A DNA stretch of 18,224 nucleotides, taken from positions 1 through 18,224 of the forward strand of contig JBKJVQ010000150.1 of the NCBI GenBank assembly GCA_046717125.1. The letters are read 5' to 3'. This stretch comes from JBKJVQ01 sp046717125 (GTDB lineage Bacteria; Pseudomonadota; Alphaproteobacteria; Rhizobiales; Methyloligellaceae). The position numbers and the translations under genes were made by a program. The notes beneath the pieces are model-generated. The model was not told the DNA's origin, did no database searches, and saw only the letters and a program-made list of their open reading frames with translations. This document shows positions 16,510 to 18,224 of the stretch, piece by piece (position 1 is the first letter of the stretch; each line of letters starts with the position of its first letter).

Positions 16510-16794
16510 GTGATCCGGGGATTCGCCAGCGCCGAGACCAGATTGATCTGGTCAGGCCAGCGCAGCAGGAAGTTGCCGAGCGATATTCAGCGGGTGGCAA
16601 TGCGGAAACTCCGTATGCTGAACCAGGCCCGAGTGCTTTCTGATTTGCGCATACCGCCTGGAAACCGCCTTGAGGCACTTAAGGGATTGCGCAAAGGCCA
16701 ATGCAGCATCCGGATTAACGATCAATGGCGCGTCTGTTTTGTCTGGACCGAGGGAGGGCCGGATCATGTCGAAATCGTCGACTATCATGACTAA
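16510..16794 (+). CDS. higB: HigB-type toxin, RelE superfamily
   Basis: The protein has 94 residues, beginning MIRGFASAETRLIWSGQRSR and containing PSDIQRVAMRKLRMLNQA, PPGNRLEALKG, GQCSIRINDQWRVCF and VEIVDYHD. These are the hallmark blocks of HigB/RelE ribosome-dependent mRNA interferases, at full family length. Toxins of this group cut mRNA in the ribosomal A site and slow growth when the antitoxin decays. The start is GTG at 16510; the ATG at 16508 is followed at once by TGA. There is no Shine-Dalgarno, and the -10 ends at 16504, so the transcript likely begins at or within a base or two of the start codon. The antitoxin gene overlaps its 3' end. The toxin-first order is that of higBA. Confidence 0.93.
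   Translation: MIRGFASAETRLIWSGQRSRKLPSDIQRVAMRKLRMLNQARVLSDLRIPPGNRLEALKGLRKGQCSIRINDQWRVCFVWTEGGPDHVEIVDYHD
16750..16758 (+). promoter_or_regulatory. Ribosome binding site that decides the higA start
   Basis: GAGGGAGGG lies 7 bases before the ATG at 16766, inside the higB coding sequence. No comparable site precedes the next in-frame ATG at 16787, so 16766 is the preferred start of the antitoxin. A strong site here, against none for the toxin, would favour antitoxin excess. Confidence 0.6.
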
Positions 16795-17086
16795 GGATCG
16801 GTTCCTGCCAAACCCGCATCCGGGCGAGATTTTGCTCGAGGAGTTTCTGAAGCCGATGGCGGTCAGCCAGAATGCGCTGGCACGTGCGGTTCGCGTTCCC
16901 CCGCGCCGCATCAACGAAATCGTCCTCGGAAAACGTAGCGTAACGGCCGACACCGATCTCCGGCTCGCCCGTTTTTTCGGCGTCTCGGAGGGGTTTTTTC
17001 TTGGCCTGCAGACAGACTACGACCTAATGGAGCGACGTCGGGAACTCGGCGAAGAACTACGCGCCATTGACCCGCGCGCGGCGTAA
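16766..17086 (+). CDS. higA: HigA-type antitoxin, XRE-family HTH
   Basis: The protein has 106 residues. The core matches the HigA/VapI family: NPHPGEILLEEFLKPMAVSQ, then ALARAVRVPPRRINEIVLG, KRSVTADTDLRLARFFG and FFLGLQTDYDLMERRREL. The helix-turn-helix spans about residues 34-60 (counting from the chosen start) and would bind the palindrome ahead of higB, while the C-terminal helices would bind the toxin. The start at 16766 is chosen for its ribosome binding site and gives a 29-base overlap with higB. A later start at 16787 (MTKDRFLPNPHPGE) removes only seven residues and is also possible. The stop is 18 bases from the stop of the convergent CoA-ester lyase gene, with no terminator visible. 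Confidence 0.93.
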   Translation: MSKSSTIMTKDRFLPNPHPGEILLEEFLKPMAVSQNALARAVRVPPRRINEIVLGKRSVTADTDLRLARFFGVSEGFFLGLQTDYDLMERRRELGEELRAIDPRAA

Positions 17087-17103
17087 GAGGGACACACCCG
17101 GCG

Positions 17104-18051
17104 CTAAGTGGACCGCTCCTGACGGTAATGACCGCCCTCAGATCGCGCGGGCGATCCCCCTTGAACACACGCCGCCTCCGCATCGCGGATTTGCTCGGCG
17201 ATACGGACAGTGTGCTCGGCCATGGCGAGATGGAGCCGCTCGACCATGCGGCTGTCGACCACGATGACCCCTTTCTTCTCGTTTTCGGGCTGCCTGAACG
17301 CGGCGATGATCTTGCGCGACCAGGTGACCTCCTCTTCAGTCGGGGAGAAGATGTCGTTGCAGGGACCGACCTGGCTCGGATGGATCAGCGTCTTTCCGTC
17401 CATGCCGAGCGTGCGGCCCTGTTCACACTCCTCGCGCAAGCCCGCCTCATCGTTGAAGTCGTTATAGACGCCGTCGAGAATGTCGAGGTGATAGGCGCGG
17501 GCCGAAGCCACAGCCATGGCGAGCCACGGCACCACCGCAAAGCGGTTGTGGAGGGCGCGGGCGCGCGACTCCTTGAGCAGGTCGTTCGTGCCCATGATAA
17601 TGCAGGAGAACCTGTTCTCCGCGTAGACGGCGGTGGCGGCGATCGTCCGCGCGTTTAGGATCGCCATGGGCGTTTCCAGCATCGCCCACACCCGGATCTT
17701 TTCGGGCGCATGCGCTCCCTGGAGGATCTTGGCTACGCTGATGACATCGCCCGGATGAACGACTTTCGGGATGAGCACGCCGTCGGGTTCGGCCGAGACT
17801 GCCGCAATCAGATCGTCCGTGCCCCACGGCGTCTCGAGCGCATTGATGCGGATGATGACCTCGCGACCTCCGTAGCCGCCGCTCTTCACGGCCGCACAGA
17901 CCTGCTCGCGTGCCCGCGGCTTGGCGTCCGGCGCCACGGCATCTTCGAGATCGAAGATTAGGGTGTCGGCTGAGATGGTCTTGGCTTTTTGGAGCGCCCG
18001 CTCGTTTGAACCAGGCATATAGAGCGCGCTGCGGCGTGGCCGACCTTGCAT
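17104..18051 (-). CDS. HpcH/HpaI-family CoA-ester lyase (CitE/malyl-CoA lyase-like)
   Basis: The protein has 315 residues. Family motifs are RRSALYMPGSNERAL near the N-terminus, TLIFDLEDAVAPDAK (D34, E36, D37), VIIRINALETPWG with R68, VWAMLETPMAILNA with the likely Mg2+ ligand E126, CIIMGTNDLLKE with the likely Mg2+ ligand D157, and the late GKTLIHPSQV stretch. Such enzymes cleave or form malyl-, methylmalyl-, citramalyl- or citryl-CoA in the cytoplasm. No citrate lyase alpha or gamma gene is beside it, so a free-standing malyl-CoA-type lyase or thioesterase is more likely than a citrate lyase subunit; the exact substrate cannot be told. The ATG at 18051 has GAGGGA about 7 bases upstream, and residues upstream of it are not family-like. 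The last 20 or so residues (SPARSEGGHYRQERST) look like a non-conserved tail. Confidence 0.9.
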   Translation of the reverse strand: MQGRPRRSALYMPGSNERALQKAKTISADTLIFDLEDAVAPDAKPRAREQVCAAVKSGGYGGREVIIRINALETPWGTDDLIAAVSAEPDGVLIPKVVHPGDVISVAKILQGAHAPEKIRVWAMLETPMAILNARTIAATAVYAENRFSCIIMGTNDLLKESRARALHNRFAVVPWLAMAVASARAYHLDILDGVYNDFNDEAGLREECEQGRTLGMDGKTLIHPSQVGPCNDIFSPTEEEVTWSRKIIAAFRQPENEKKGVIVVDSRMVERLHLAMAEHTVRIAEQIRDAEAACVQGGSPARSEGGHYRQERST

Positions 18052-18066
18052 GACACATCCCTCGAT

Positions 18067-18106
18067 TGTTGCGGCGCAACATAGGCTAGAGTGGTGGCAG
18101 CGCCAA
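18067..18106 (-). promoter_or_regulatory. Promoter of the CoA-ester lyase gene with palindromic operator candidate
   Basis: Reading leftward, TTGGCG (18106-18101) and TATGTT (18083-18078) are 17 bases apart, a fair -35/-10 pair. The perfect palindrome TGTTGCG-G-CGCAACA at 18067-18081 covers part of the -10 and the expected transcription start, the usual position for a repressor. The ribosome binding site follows about 6 bases later. The regulator is unknown. Confidence 0.55.
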
Positions 18107-18143
18107 TCCGTCAAATGGGGTGGCTTTTTGCCGCAAGATCGCG

Positions 18144-18224
18144 ATGACTTCGGACCGGATCGATCCGAAGTCATGAACGTGATCGACTCAAAGTTTGGGC
18201 ATGATGTCGTCCGAAAACCGCTTT
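18144..18224. repeat. Dispersed palindromic repeat, truncated by the window edge
   Basis: A perfect 11-base inverted repeat ATGACTTCGGA (18144-18154) and TCCGAAGTCAT (18164-18174) with a 9-base spacer is followed by GCATGATGTCGTCCGAAAAC at 18199-18218 and then cgcttt at the edge. Sequences of the form GCATGAT...TCCGAAAACCG are, from general knowledge, a widespread intergenic palindromic repeat of Rhizobiales. The second arm of that part lies outside the window. It is upstream of the CoA-ester lyase promoter. Confidence 0.6.

Overview
The window is high-GC DNA with alphaproteobacterial gene content and style, most like the Hyphomicrobiales (Rhizobiales). The signs are a glgX-treZ-malQ-treY operon, OmpA-family proteins with long charged middle regions, a CitE-like CoA-ester lyase, a HigBA-type toxin-antitoxin pair, and intergenic palindromic repeats of the kind scattered in rhizobial genomes. 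The genus cannot be fixed from this sequence alone.

Layout. Positions 3-6832 (+) hold the 3' end of a glycogen debranching gene (glgX), then treZ, malQ and treY, packed with overlapping stop/start codons or a 7-base gap. Together they read as a glycogen/maltodextrin-to-trehalose operon: GlgX releases and trims linear glucans, MalQ reshuffles chain lengths, TreY converts the reducing end to a trehalosyl unit and TreZ cuts trehalose free. Positions 6847-11306 (-) carry two tandem OmpA-family paralogues, each a signal peptide, a large charged repeat region, a conserved middle segment and a C-terminal peptidoglycan-binding domain. Their C-terminal halves are near copies. Their repeat regions are unrelated in sequence yet share an 84-base (28-residue) period.

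Positions 11307-11886 look nearly empty but hold a previously overlookable frameshifted HicB/UPF0150-type antitoxin remnant (about 11477-11759, -) and a 77-base nested palindromic repeat (11804-11880). Positions 11887-15129 (-) encode a 1080-residue stand-alone GH94-type disaccharide/oligosaccharide phosphorylase related to the C-terminal part of cyclic beta-1,2-glucan synthases. Divergent from it are a possible 33-residue single-pass membrane protein (15225-15326) and a UPF0104/MprF-N-terminal-like multi-pass membrane protein (15447-16454).

Positions 16476-17086 (+) are a compact higBA-type toxin-antitoxin module with a perfect 10+5+10 inverted-repeat operator sitting inside its promoter. 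The predicted transcription start lies almost on the toxin's GTG start, so the toxin mRNA may be leaderless. Positions 17104-18051 (-) encode an HpcH/HpaI-family CoA-ester lyase with a visible promoter and a palindromic operator candidate. The right edge enters another dispersed palindromic repeat. I found no RNA gene, CRISPR array or insertion sequence. No single locus is clearly a new system. The strongest leads are the paired repeat-bearing OmpA proteins, the GH94 phosphorylase, the tiny membrane protein and the possibly leaderless toxin.
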